From a virus, in the IMG/VR virus record IMGVR_UViG_3300021960_000119, positions 1 to 49,123 of that record: a DNA stretch of 49,123 nt. One strand, 5' to 3'. Below are positions 1 through 6,721 of the stretch, one piece after another. Position 1 is the first letter of the stretch. Every line of letters starts with the position of its first letter. The translations under genes and the position numbers were made by a program. The notes under the pieces are model-generated. The model saw only the letters and a list, made by a program, of their open reading frames with translations. It had not been told where the DNA came from and ran no database searches.

Positions 1-271
1 CTTTTTTAGGGTTTTGTAGTTCGTCAGTTTGTCTATCAACTTCTTCTACTACTGTATCAACAACTCCGCCAACTGCGTCAGATGCTGTTTTGGTTATATC
101 AGAAGCATCTTGTAATACTGCTTGTGATACACCACCCACTGTTTTGACTGATGCGTCAACTACGCCAGTCGTTAATGCCTTTCCTCCGTCAATCACAGCA
201 CCAATTGATGCACAAGATTGAACGAAAAGAGCAAACATTATTATGCTTAATGTAGTTTTTAACATTTTCAT
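1..271 (-). CDS. Putative phage lipoprotein (3' end outside window)
   Basis: The reading frame opens with ATG at 271 and stays open to the window edge, so the C-terminus is missing. The visible 90 residues start with a short basic and hydrophobic signal (MKMLKTTLSIIMFALF) followed by a lipobox-like VQSC at about residues 17-20, then a Val/Ala/Thr/Asp-rich stretch without a domain I recognise. This fits an exported, lipid-anchored envelope protein. A good ribosome binding site (AGGAAA) lies just upstream and a TATAAATA late promoter lies at 308-315, so it is probably a late gene expressed with the adjacent curli cassette. Function unknown; spanin or curli accessory roles are possible but unsupported by sequence. 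Confidence 0.6.
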   Translation of the reverse strand, partial: MKMLKTTLSIIMFALFVQSCASIGAVIDGGKALTTGVVDASVKTVGGVSQAVLQDASDITKTASDAVGGVVDTVVEEVDRQTDELQNPKK

Positions 272-307
272 TTTCCTATAATTCGGGCACATGCCCATTA
301 ACATTAG

Positions 308-315
308 TATTTATA
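308..315 (-). promoter_or_regulatory. T4-type late promoter (TATAAATA)
   Basis: The minus strand reads TATAAATA, a perfect match to the late promoter recognised by T4 gp55 with the host RNA polymerase core. It lies between the stop of the curlin-like gene at 322 and the lipoprotein start at 271. The predicted transcription start, five bases after the box, leaves a leader of about 30 bases containing AGGAAA. Confidence 0.7.
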
Positions 316-321
316 CTTATT

Positions 322-1116
322 TTAATTGCCTTGCGTCACAGAAACAGAGCAACCCCCAACTGTTTGACAATCTTGCGTAAGAGAATAAGTTTGTGCTGTG
401 CCTCCTTGTTGAAGCATATATAAGTCTGTAGCATACAAACCATTTATTGATACTGTGGCACTATGAGTTGCACTTCCCTGTTGTATCATATCAATATCAT
501 TGTAATCATTATTGATTGTTAAAGTGAGTGTTTTGTCTTGGTTGCTTTCTTGTCTTGTGTACACATCGTTATAATCACCATAGATATAGGTGATGTTTGA
601 ATGTTCGTGTCCTGAGTTATTTGCTCGTTGACTTCCTAAAAACTTATTGTTAGAACCATGAATATCTAATCGTGTAAAATGTCCACCATATTCATAATCA
701 TCAATTGCTAACACCGTGCCTGAACTTGTTACGTGATATCCTTGATAGAAGTCTACATCATTGCTATCACCCACTACATGAAACTCAAATCTATCACTAG
801 CACAGGATGATCCTTGATTGCATGTTTGTACTATTTTTAGATTATTGTAATCGCCATCTAAATCTCCACCCCAACTTAAACCTGAACCCCATAATGTAGT
901 GTAACCAACATATGCACTATTGCCTTGTTGTGTTATGTCAACTACATTATTGGCACCACCCACACTAAAATCTACTTTGCTGTTGTATCCTGTTTGGTTT
1001 ATGGTGAGATCAAAGTTGTTGCCCACTTGATTGATATAGACTTCATTATCATTTGCTATCAGTAATGAAGCATATGATGCTAAAATCATCCATCCTATGT
1101 AAAGTAATTTATCCAT
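322..1116 (-). CDS. Curlin-like (CsgA/CsgB-type) repeat protein
   Basis: 264 residues. An N-terminal hydrophobic signal (residues 4-21) ends before NDNEVYINQVGN. The rest carries degenerate curlin repeats built on Gln-X-Gly and Asn spaced as in CsgA/CsgB, for example YINQVGNNFDLTINQTG, DITQQGN, DMIQQGS and MLQQGG. Such repeats form stacked beta-strands of extracellular amyloid. The repeats are irregular and interrupted by long Asp/Tyr/Asn-rich stretches. Two Cys pairs (CNQGSSC, CQTVGGC) are visible. It is last in the late operon and its start overlaps the FecR-domain gene by 8 bases. It is presumably a substrate of the CsgG pore encoded upstream. Family assignment is fairly sure; amyloid formation is inference. 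Confidence 0.75.
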   Translation of the reverse strand: MDKLLYIGWMILASYASLLIANDNEVYINQVGNNFDLTINQTGYNSKVDFSVGGANNVVDITQQGNSAYVGYTTLWGSGLSWGGDLDGDYNNLKIVQTCNQGSSCASDRFEFHVVGDSNDVDFYQGYHVTSSGTVLAIDDYEYGGHFTRLDIHGSNNKFLGSQRANNSGHEHSNITYIYGDYNDVYTRQESNQDKTLTLTINNDYNDIDMIQQGSATHSATVSINGLYATDLYMLQQGGTAQTYSLTQDCQTVGGCSVSVTQGN

Positions 1117-2239
1117 TTTGCCTTATAATAATTGATATTGCTCCACCCTCATTAGTTATAATTTCAGAGGTGGCACCAGTGTTATTGGTAGCATTTAATG
1201 TAGCATTTGCTTCTACACTTAATGTTATAGAAACCACACCACCTGCATCTCGGAAGAAAGTGACTTTACCACTACCTGTATCAATCAGTGTGTTGAAGTT
1301 TGTCACCTTATCAAATCCTGGAGCAGTAGTACCCTTAATGAAAGCACCATCTCCTGATGTATTTGTTGATGATCCAGATGCTCTTGCTTTTTCAATTTCT
1401 TCCATTACTTCTAGAACATCTATGAGTAAATCAACATCTAGTAAGTCTATATCCAATTCAGTAAATTCTAACTTATCTTCACTGAGTTCGGGATCTTCTT
1501 CTAGTAAGTTTTCTTCTAATAGATCAACATCTAAAAGATTATCACCACCATTAGAATTTGCTTGTTGTTCTTGTTCTTGTTTTTGTATCTCTTTGGGTGG
1601 TGATACAATAAACATGTTGTCAATCATATTTAGATCTAGATCTAAAATCAATGGTTGACTTGGTGGCGATTCAAAGTTCGGCACCATCGTTGCTTGATAT
1701 GCTTCATTCAATGTTATAGTTCCACCAGCAGTTATAACATCTATCTCACCAGATGCATTACCATTAGCATCTGGTAACAGTATGACGAGTGATCGCCCAA
1801 TCTCATCTACTGTGGTTGTAAAATCTGTTCCCCTAATTGCTATGTTTGCAGAGGGTGTTGTGATGCTGATATTCTTTTTGGGTACTAACCCAATCTTTCC
1901 TGTTGCGAATCGTGCAGTTCCAGCAGCAAATCGCATTGCCATTTTACTTTTGTTTGGATCAGGATCGTATACAACTTCGTCAATAATAACTTTACTGTGT
2001 TCTGTAAGTTTTAAAGTTGTATCATCTACAAAGGTGACTTCTAATCTACCTTGTCCTGTTCTTACATCATCAAAAGAAACGATGTCAAAGTCTAAGTCGG
2101 GATCGTATGTTTCATTTGTTCGTAAAACTTTAGATCCCGACCCAGATATATCTGTTACATCCCCGATCGGATCGGATTGCAATCCTACTGCTAGAAAACT
2201 AGTCAGTAGAATCTTGTTGAGTAATAGCAATTGTCGCAT
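1109..2239 (-). CDS. FecR-domain exported protein in curli cassette
   Basis: 376 residues. A signal-like N-terminus (MRQLLLLNKILLTSFLAVGLQS) precedes a FecR domain at about residues 30-165, with the features LEVTFVDDTTLKLTEHSKV, FAAGTARFATG and ITTPSANIAIRGTDF. This beta-sandwich fold occurs in periplasmic regulators and in secreted ligand-binding proteins. Residues about 215-290 are a Gln-rich then strongly acidic Leu/Asp/Glu stretch (LLDVDLL repeated), and the C-terminal 80 residues are Gly/Thr/Asn-rich and end in SIIIRQNG, a curlin-like ending. The gene lies between the two curlin-like genes and overlaps them by 41 and 8 bases. The ribosome binding site is weak, suggesting coupling to upstream translation. 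Its role in fibre secretion or nucleation is unknown. Confidence 0.75.
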   Translation of the reverse strand: MRQLLLLNKILLTSFLAVGLQSDPIGDVTDISGSGSKVLRTNETYDPDLDFDIVSFDDVRTGQGRLEVTFVDDTTLKLTEHSKVIIDEVVYDPDPNKSKMAMRFAAGTARFATGKIGLVPKKNISITTPSANIAIRGTDFTTTVDEIGRSLVILLPDANGNASGEIDVITAGGTITLNEAYQATMVPNFESPPSQPLILDLDLNMIDNMFIVSPPKEIQKQEQEQQANSNGGDNLLDVDLLEENLLEEDPELSEDKLEFTELDIDLLDVDLLIDVLEVMEEIEKARASGSSTNTSGDGAFIKGTTAPGFDKVTNFNTLIDTGSGKVTFFRDAGGVVSITLSVEANATLNATNNTGATSEIITNEGGAISIIIRQNG

Positions 2240-2918
2240 TGTCTGATGTTATGTCTAAATCAATATGCCCATAGCAAGTTGTTACACCTGTCGGACATGT
2301 TCCTGATTTTTGAATAATATCCATATCTACACTGTCTCCTGTGAAGTCAACGATTTGATACTGATAAGCACCATCTGTTTGACTTGATAGGATGTCATTG
2401 TCATCCCCATCAACTGTGTAATTCCATGTTGCGTCATCTACTTCTACATCAATGTCGAAAGTATTTGTTGACCCTGTAAGTGTAAGGTCAAAATCAAATC
2501 TTTCTGCAGAGGTCACATAACCCCAATCTATATCCCAAGTGTTAGAATCACCTGTTGCAGACAAATCAAAATCAGATGAGTCTGTGCTTCCAAGATATCC
2601 TATGTTCCAATCTAGAACATTAGAGTCTCCTGAAAAATATGTAGTAAAACTTGAACTATCTGATACAACAGGTCCATATAATAAGTTTTGATTTCCGATT
2701 TGATCAATATCGAAAGTTAAACCAGACCCAGTGATAACCATATCGGCAGGTGAAGATGAAAAATCATCACCACCAATTTTGTTACCATAACCTGTTTGTT
2801 GTATATTTAAGTTAAGAGTATCTCCAACTTGTTCAATGAAGACTTGGTTATCAGATGAACTTTGCGCATAAGTTCCAACCGATATAAGAGCAACTAAGAA
2901 TACTAATAGATTCTTCAT
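2199..2918 (-). CDS. Curlin-like (CsgA/CsgB-type) repeat protein
   Basis: 239 residues. A clear Sec signal peptide (MKNLLVFLVALISVGTYAQ) is followed by SSSDNQVFIEQVGD and NLNIQQTGYGNKI, matching the first repeat of the other curlin-like gene at 322-1116. Later segments (FDIDQIGNQN, DMDIIQKSG, and ATIAITQQ near the C-terminus) keep the Gln/Asn ladder, while the middle is Asp/Ser/Thr/Trp-rich with repeated DSN or STN plus TWDID/TFDID units. Start and CsgG stop overlap as ATGA, so the two are translationally coupled. It is probably a curli-type subunit or nucleator passing through CsgG. The two paralogues could act as a CsgA/CsgB pair, but which is which cannot be told. Confidence 0.75.
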   Translation of the reverse strand: MKNLLVFLVALISVGTYAQSSSDNQVFIEQVGDTLNLNIQQTGYGNKIGGDDFSSSPADMVITGSGLTFDIDQIGNQNLLYGPVVSDSSSFTTYFSGDSNVLDWNIGYLGSTDSSDFDLSATGDSNTWDIDWGYVTSAERFDFDLTLTGSTNTFDIDVEVDDATWNYTVDGDDNDILSSQTDGAYQYQIVDFTGDSVDMDIIQKSGTCPTGVTTCYGHIDLDITSDNATIAITQQDSTD

Positions 2919-3808
2919 GTTTCTTCTCCGTTTATTTCTTCATTAGAGGAACGAGATTTCCAATAACCTCTTTCCTCACCTTGTGTTATAATGCCGATCA
3001 CTGCTTGCTCTATGGCAGCACGAACAGCATAAGTCACACTCTCATTCTCAGAGATACCATCTTCTATTTCAACTAGTTTAGTATCCATGTCAACAAATCG
3101 AAATACATCGAATCCTTGTGCCACGGATAAAACTGTTTTGTATGACTGAACATTCATAAGAACTTCTCCAGTCGATACTGATATTGCTCGTAATGATACT
3201 ACAACAGCATCCCTACGATATTGTTGGCTGGCACCGACACCTAAGTATCTGGCACCATTACCACCTGTTTCGATATTGGTATCATATCCAATAATACCTC
3301 CATCAAAAATCATTCCTGCGAATAGTAAAGGTTGCAATGCTTCCTTTTCATCTTCCACATCTAAATATGTTTGTCTAGTAGATTTAACAATCTGTCTTTC
3401 TCTCACTAGATAATCTGTAATGGATCTATCCACTACTCTAAACCATTTACCATTTCCTGCTGTTTTTAAAGCATCAATGAGTAATGCTTCTCCACCTTGT
3501 GTTACTGCTGTGGAAAAGTCTGCTAAATTTTGTTTGGACTTTCTCTGTCCTGTTTTATCTTGGAAACTATAAACTGCGATTACATATGGATTAGTTATGG
3601 GTGCTGGTAGATCTCTTAATTGTTTATGAGTTGGAAGTGCAATGGTTGTTGGTTTCTCAACACAAGGAACAAACTGTTCATAAGTTGATCCATAGATATC
3701 TTTGACTTGAAACTTGCCATCTGCTTCTACGCAATCTAATACTCGTGGGTTGGGCAAACTAGCACAACCTGACATAATGAGTATGATTGCTAAGAGTGAT
3801 CTAACCAC
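2915..3808 (-). CDS. csgG: CsgG-like curli secretion pore lipoprotein
   Basis: About 297 residues. It begins with a lipoprotein signal (SLLAIILIMSGCAS, lipobox Cys about residue 15). The mature part aligns with CsgG by eye: LPAPITNPYVIAVYSFQDKT, then STAVTQGGEALLIDAL, WFRVVDR, VRERQIVKSTRQ and GGIIGYDTNIETGG. CsgG forms the nonameric outer-membrane channel for curli subunits. The open frame can start at GTG 3817, but the GTG at 3808 has AGGTGG five bases upstream and is preferred. The gene overlaps the CsgF stop and the downstream curlin start. From memory, CsgG/CsgF homologues have been reported in SAR11 myophages. A complete pore is plausible since the core domain is full length. Confidence 0.88.
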   Translation of the reverse strand: MVRSLLAIILIMSGCASLPNPRVLDCVEADGKFQVKDIYGSTYEQFVPCVEKPTTIALPTHKQLRDLPAPITNPYVIAVYSFQDKTGQRKSKQNLADFSTAVTQGGEALLIDALKTAGNGKWFRVVDRSITDYLVRERQIVKSTRQTYLDVEDEKEALQPLLFAGMIFDGGIIGYDTNIETGGNGARYLGVGASQQYRRDAVVVSLRAISVSTGEVLMNVQSYKTVLSVAQGFDVFRFVDMDTKLVEIEDGISENESVTYAVRAAIEQAVIGIITQGEERGYWKSRSSNEEINGEET

Positions 3809-4379
3809 CGAGTCCACCTATGGTACCAGCACCTATGGGTATTGTAATTGTTGTTGTAGATCCTTCAGCATCGACAATAGTCAATACGATAACTTCATCA
3901 CCTTCTACACAACCTGTCATATCACCCATACATAATGTTTTCTCATAGGTTACAGTGTTTCCTTCGATAAGGAATGTACCAAATGTACTTCCTTCGCCAC
4001 TAAACAATGCAGTGACTAAGTCTTTTGATATTTGTGAATAAATCCTAGATTCTAAGTTTCTCATAAACTTTGCAAGTGTAGTATTGTCTGCATCTCTTTC
4101 TGCTTGTCTGAGTGCTGCTTCTATATCTTCTTCTATCTTATCTCTTCTTGCTTTCTCTTGATTATCAATAGTTAGATAATGCGATGATGTTCCTACACCA
4201 CTGAATGAGGGGTTCTTAAATTGCTGTACTAATTGATCAGCAGTTACATAAGATGCTAGAAACATAGTCAACAATAAGATAAATGCTGTAAACAATCCTA
4301 TAATTGTATGTTCTAATGTTTTGTTTTTGTACAAAGACATTGCATTTTTGAATGCTTTATTTTGACTTTGACTTCTCAT
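3801..4379 (-). CDS. csgF: CsgF-like curli assembly protein
   Basis: 192 residues. After a hydrophobic segment (residues about 27-47) comes DQLVQQFKNPSFSG, matching the N-terminus of mature CsgF (FQFRNPNFGG), the part that plugs into the CsgG channel. The C-terminal region (IYSQISKDLVTALFSGEG, then VTYEK and TIVDAEGSTTTITIPIG) matches the CsgF pattern of a short helix and beta-strands. The protein has about 26 extra residues before the hydrophobic segment; an internal ATG at 4340 would shorten it, but the first ATG has AGAGGG upstream. The gene overlaps its neighbours by 8 to 23 bases. In E. coli, CsgF couples secretion to nucleation at the cell surface. Confidence 0.85.
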   Translation of the reverse strand: MRSQSQNKAFKNAMSLYKNKTLEHTIIGLFTAFILLLTMFLASYVTADQLVQQFKNPSFSGVGTSSHYLTIDNQEKARRDKIEEDIEAALRQAERDADNTTLAKFMRNLESRIYSQISKDLVTALFSGEGSTFGTFLIEGNTVTYEKTLCMGDMTGCVEGDEVIVLTIVDAEGSTTTITIPIGAGTIGGLGG

Positions 4380-4644
4380 TCTTACCCTCTTCTAACAATT
4401 TTTGTCTTTCTCGATATTCTAATACGACATTTACTTTTTGCTGTAGTCGTATCATATCTTGATCTAGCATACGAGTTTGATCTATCACTCGTATCAATGC
4501 AAAATGCATCTTTTCTATTTGGGGTTCTATGTGTTCACCAATAAAATTCCATACAAAATACACAAAGTATCCCAATCCACCCATTGCAACAACAGGAAAC
4601 CCATATTGACTGATCAAATCTACTATTGCGGATGGGTCTTCCAT
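4357..4644 (-). CDS. Small membrane protein, holin-like topology
   Basis: 95 residues. One hydrophobic segment (about residues 13-35, YGFPVVAMGGLGYFVYFVW) is followed by an amphipathic, probably coiled-coil helix (RMLDQDMIRLQQKVNVVL) and a Lys/Glu-rich tail. Layout and key residues resemble the protein at 4820-5116, suggesting tandem duplication. The start overlaps the preceding small gene as TAATG, and the 3' end runs 23 bases into CsgF. Single-span N-terminal anchor plus coiled coil fits a phage holin or a membrane scaffold; the link to CsgG/CsgF suggests a role in export or lysis, which is inference. Confidence 0.6.
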   Translation of the reverse strand: MEDPSAIVDLISQYGFPVVAMGGLGYFVYFVWNFIGEHIEPQIEKMHFALIRVIDQTRMLDQDMIRLQQKVNVVLEYRERQKLLEEGKNEKSKSK

Positions 4645-4820
4645 TACTCTTCATCCTTTTGAATTTTTGATATTTTAGTCAATACTTCTGCGATTGCCAT
4701 TACTTCTTCGACATTAACTGCCTCTTCTGGTATCGTTGCTGGTGTAACAACAACCTCTTCCTCTACGACTTCTTCATTGCAGAGTGCAAAGTATAATAAT
4801 CCTATAACTAAAAATTCCAT
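4644..4820 (-). CDS. Small acidic membrane-anchored protein
   Basis: 58 residues, ATG at 4820 and TAA at 4646-4644. A short hydrophobic N-terminus (MEFLVIGLLYFALC) is followed by a Glu/Val-rich stretch and a helical tail (EEVMAIAEVLTKISKIQ). Both junctions are TAATG overlaps, so it sits in an unbroken translational chain between two related membrane proteins, which is the best evidence that it is real. The Cys at residue 14 could be lipidated, although the lipobox is poor. Function unknown. Confidence 0.6.
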   Translation of the reverse strand: MEFLVIGLLYFALCNEEVVEEEVVVTPATIPEEAVNVEEVMAIAEVLTKISKIQKDEE

Positions 4821-5116
4821 TAATCTCTCCTCACATCAAGTTTACCATCTTCAATAAAGTTTTCACTTCGAGCGATTCTATCGATATCTGGTCTTAATTC
4901 TAATGCACTACTTACCAAAAGATCTATCTTGATCATTTCGTTTGCCATAGTTCTTGCTCTGTTTTCCAGAGACTCACAAAACATAGTAAGGGTTGCGATT
5001 GAATCAACAATTCCTTGCATAATCTGTTTTATAACTAAGAAGATGAAGAATCCCGATGCTAATGCCATAGCAATCGGTGCTCCAAGATCACCTACTAATT
5101 GAAAAAAAGTTTCCAT
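4820..5116 (-). CDS. Small membrane protein, holin-like topology
   Basis: 98 residues. One long hydrophobic helix (about residues 10-35, GAPIAMALASGFFIFLVI) is followed by an amphipathic helix (RTMANEMIKIDLLVSSALELR) and a charged tail. It resembles the protein at 4357-4644 in size, topology and the D-MI-L-V-LE-R spacing, so the two look paralogous. Its start lies 29 bases inside the end of the IscA-like gene, so it is translated from the same late message. A holin or other lysis or membrane function is possible; no direct evidence. Confidence 0.6.
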   Translation of the reverse strand: METFFQLVGDLGAPIAMALASGFFIFLVIKQIMQGIVDSIATLTMFCESLENRARTMANEMIKIDLLVSSALELRPDIDRIARSENFIEDGKLDVRRD

Positions 5117-5438
5117 TCTCTAACCCATTTATTGTAAAGGACTCACCGCAACCACATGTTGCTCCAGTGTTTGGATTTACAAAATCGAATCGACTGTTGA
5201 GTCCTTCTGTTATATAATCCAATGCTAATCCATTCAGGTGAGGAGCAGATAGTGAATCTATTGCTACTTTGAATTTACCAAAGTCACTTATTACATCATC
5301 TTCTTGTATTTGATAAAGGTAGTCGAATACATACTTCCAACCATTGCATCCTGCAGGTTGAATGCCTATCCTAACTCCTTCCTTGCTTTTTGTCTTTTCT
5401 AACAATGCTTCTATTGCTCTGTCAGTAATTTCAATCAT
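5088..5438 (-). CDS. iscA: A-type Fe-S cluster carrier (IscA/HesB family)
   Basis: 116 residues, the usual size. The three cluster-binding cysteines are present: C31 in PAGCNGW and C95/C97 in the C-terminal TCGCGESF motif. The fold pattern (DRAIEALLEK at the N-terminus, GVRIGIQPAGC, then LDYITEGLNSRFDFVNPN) is typical. Such proteins pass Fe-S clusters to client enzymes. It is the first gene of the late curli operon, directly behind a TATAAATA promoter; start codon and predicted transcription start coincide, so the message may be leaderless. An IscU-like scaffold is encoded at 25106-25510. Confidence 0.9.
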   Translation of the reverse strand: MIEITDRAIEALLEKTKSKEGVRIGIQPAGCNGWKYVFDYLYQIQEDDVISDFGKFKVAIDSLSAPHLNGLALDYITEGLNSRFDFVNPNTGATCGCGESFTINGLENGNFFSISR

Positions 5439-5443
5439 ACCAT

Positions 5444-5451
5444 TATTTATA
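5444..5451 (-). promoter_or_regulatory. T4-type late promoter (TATAAATA), possible leaderless start
   Basis: A perfect TATAAATA on the minus strand ends five bases before the ATG of the IscA-like gene at 5438. In T4 late promoters the box covers about -13 to -6, which puts +1 on the A of this ATG. It should drive the whole chain of overlapping genes from IscA to the second curlin-like gene. Confidence 0.7.
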
Positions 5452-5478
5452 ATCCTATTCTAGTTGGACTACAGTTGG

Positions 5479-5486
5479 AATAAATA
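5479..5486 (+). promoter_or_regulatory. Possible late-type promoter for the plus-strand gene
   Basis: AATAAATA on the plus strand resembles the late box with one change, 39 bases before the start at 5526. A perfect AGGAGG ribosome binding site follows at 5515-5520. A sigma70-like alternative (TTGGAC at 5464-5469, 17-base spacer, TATTAG) overlaps it. Which is used cannot be decided by eye. Confidence 0.35.
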
Positions 5487-5525
5487 TATTAGTCATTAAT
5501 ACACACATACACACAGGAGGTTAAA

Positions 5526-5750
5526 ATGGCAAATTACAACACACCCAAGTCTGGGTTCGAAATAAGAGCAGATCTGCTCTCACAAGCACAAGGTCTTTTA
5601 GAGATGAATATCGAAAGGGATAATTCTAAGGTGTATCAACACAATGAGAATTTTCCTAATGATAAGAAAGGACTAGGTGAACAACATATCTCACCAGAAC
5701 AAGTTATCGCAGTTGCACGACAACTCAATGAATTTGTAAACGAGAAATAA
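5526..5750 (+). CDS. Conserved-looking small soluble protein
   Basis: 74 residues, the only convincing plus-strand gene in the window. The N-terminus MANYNTPKSGFEIRADLL and the region ISPEQVIAVARQLNEFVNEK suggest a small helical protein; I recall similar short proteins in T4-like marine phages, but no function. A strong AGGAGG Shine-Dalgarno five bases before the ATG and a hairpin right after the stop support a real, highly translated gene. There is no signal peptide or membrane segment. Confidence 0.75.
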   Translation: MANYNTPKSGFEIRADLLSQAQGLLEMNIERDNSKVYQHNENFPNDKKGLGEQHISPEQVIAVARQLNEFVNEK

Positions 5751-5756
5751 AAAAAA

Positions 5757-5773
5757 GGGGAGCAATGCTCCCC
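5757..5773. terminator. Bidirectional rho-independent terminator
   Basis: GGGGAGC, loop AAT, GCTCCCC forms a perfect seven-base-pair hairpin between the converging genes at 5526-5750 and 5794-6078. Read on the minus strand it is followed by eight T residues, a strong intrinsic terminator for the replication operon. On the plus strand the following TTCTC is weaker. Confidence 0.85.
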
Positions 5774-5793
5774 TTCTCGAGATTGCTTAGAAA

Positions 5794-6078
5794 TTAATCT
5801 ACGAGATTCTTGAATGCTTCAAGGATCTTTGCTTTTGTATCTCTAGCACCAACTACTAATTTCTCTTTCTTTGCGAGTTTTAGTAATTCTGCTTTGGTTT
5901 TCTTTTTGAGATCAGCCAATTTGAACTTTGCAGCAGATACTGCTACCTTTGCATCATCTAAATCAACATCTCCATCTTTATCTAAATCGAATGCAGATGT
6001 ACCTGTGGTTCTTTCACTGTATAAGTGAAATCCACCAGCAATCGCCAATACGACTAGAATGAATATCAATACTTCCAT
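5794..6078 (-). CDS. Membrane-anchored protein with EF-hand/dockerin-like loop
   Basis: 94 residues. An N-terminal transmembrane helix (residues 3-19, VLIFILVVLAIAGGFHL) is followed by DLDKDGDVDLDDAKVA at about 31-46, which has the Asp/Asn ladder of a calcium-binding EF-hand or dockerin loop (DxDxDG). The C-terminal half is Lys-rich and helical (KKKTKAELLKLAKKEKL, then ARDTKAKILEAF), resembling Rho-N or SAP-type modules that may bind nucleic acid. It is the last gene before the terminator. Function unknown. Confidence 0.65.
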   Translation of the reverse strand: MEVLIFILVVLAIAGGFHLYSERTTGTSAFDLDKDGDVDLDDAKVAVSAAKFKLADLKKKTKAELLKLAKKEKLVVGARDTKAKILEAFKNLVD

Positions 6079-6101
6079 TGGTTTCTCCTATAGGTTTGGA
6101 A

Positions 6102-6293
6102 TTATCCTAATAAAGGATTCTTCTCCTTTGCCTTTCCAAAGTTGAGTGCGAACAAGTCGATCACTTTGTAAAGTTTAGCAATAAGAAGGTCATCCTTCGG
6201 TGTAGGTGTCATCGCAGCAACTGCGGAACACACTGTTACAATTACAGGCAGTTGTTGTACAATTGCCCAGATTGTTCCTATTAAGTCTAACAT
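6102..6293 (-). CDS. Small hydrophobic phage protein
   Basis: 63 residues. A hydrophobic N-terminal half (IGTIWAIVQQLPVIVTVCSAVAAM) is followed by TPTPKDDLLIAKLYKVIDLFALNFGKAKE. I recall short proteins with this TPTPKDD and IDLFALN pattern in marine phages, without known function. GGGGAAAAT lies directly before the ATG as ribosome binding site. It sits 11 bases after regA, in the same operon. Membrane association is likely. Confidence 0.65.
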   Translation of the reverse strand: MLDLIGTIWAIVQQLPVIVTVCSAVAAMTPTPKDDLLIAKLYKVIDLFALNFGKAKEKNPLLG

Positions 6294-6304
6294 ATTTTCC
6301 CCTG

Positions 6305-6721
6305 TTATTCAACTTCGACTTTATTGCCGATGTTGTATTTGGGCACTAGACTCCATAATTCTTTTTCTTTGAATGGTATAATTTTGATTTGTGATAGTGG
6401 AGCAATTGGTTCTTCAATTTTGGTTTTGTCTACTATCTCAATCAATTCCCATTCTGCTAATAATTTTGCGATAGAATTTCTTCTACCGATATCATTCTCA
6501 CTAATGTCTGTGTCCTTACCATCTAGTTTGAACAGTTCTTTAAAGTGTACGATAAAGTACTGTCCTCTTTTATGTAATATATGACAGGATTGAAATAGTG
6601 TTTTATCTTTTCGTGAAGCAACACCAATCCGTGTCAAGGTTTCTTTTACTTTTAAGAAATCATCTGATTGTTTCAGTTTGATCTCTAGTAATTCAGAAAC
6701 CTCATTCTTTAGTTCTTCCAT
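6305..6721 (-). CDS. regA: RegA translational repressor
   Basis: 138 residues from ATG 6721. It matches T4 RegA strongly: DDFLKVKETLTRIGVASRKD, FQSCHILHKRGQYFIVHFKE, LLAEWELIEIV and LVPKYNIGN. T4 RegA binds mRNA start regions of early genes, including those of the clamp and clamp loader, and blocks translation. A GTG at 6733 could add four residues, but the ATG with AAGGGTGGG upstream is preferred. The start lies 20 bases inside the gp62 gene, the same gene order as in T4 (45-44-62-regA). DNA polymerase, which follows in T4, is not downstream here. Confidence 0.95.
   Translation of the reverse strand: MEELKNEVSELLEIKLKQSDDFLKVKETLTRIGVASRKDKTLFQSCHILHKRGQYFIVHFKELFKLDGKDTDISENDIGRRNSIAKLLAEWELIEIVDKTKIEEPIAPLSQIKIIPFKEKELWSLVPKYNIGNKVEVE

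Noticed and set aside
1053-2246. Two open frames on the plus strand across the FecR gene
   Set aside because: Ser-rich antisense frames opposite a well-supported gene with signal peptide and FecR domain; no start signals.
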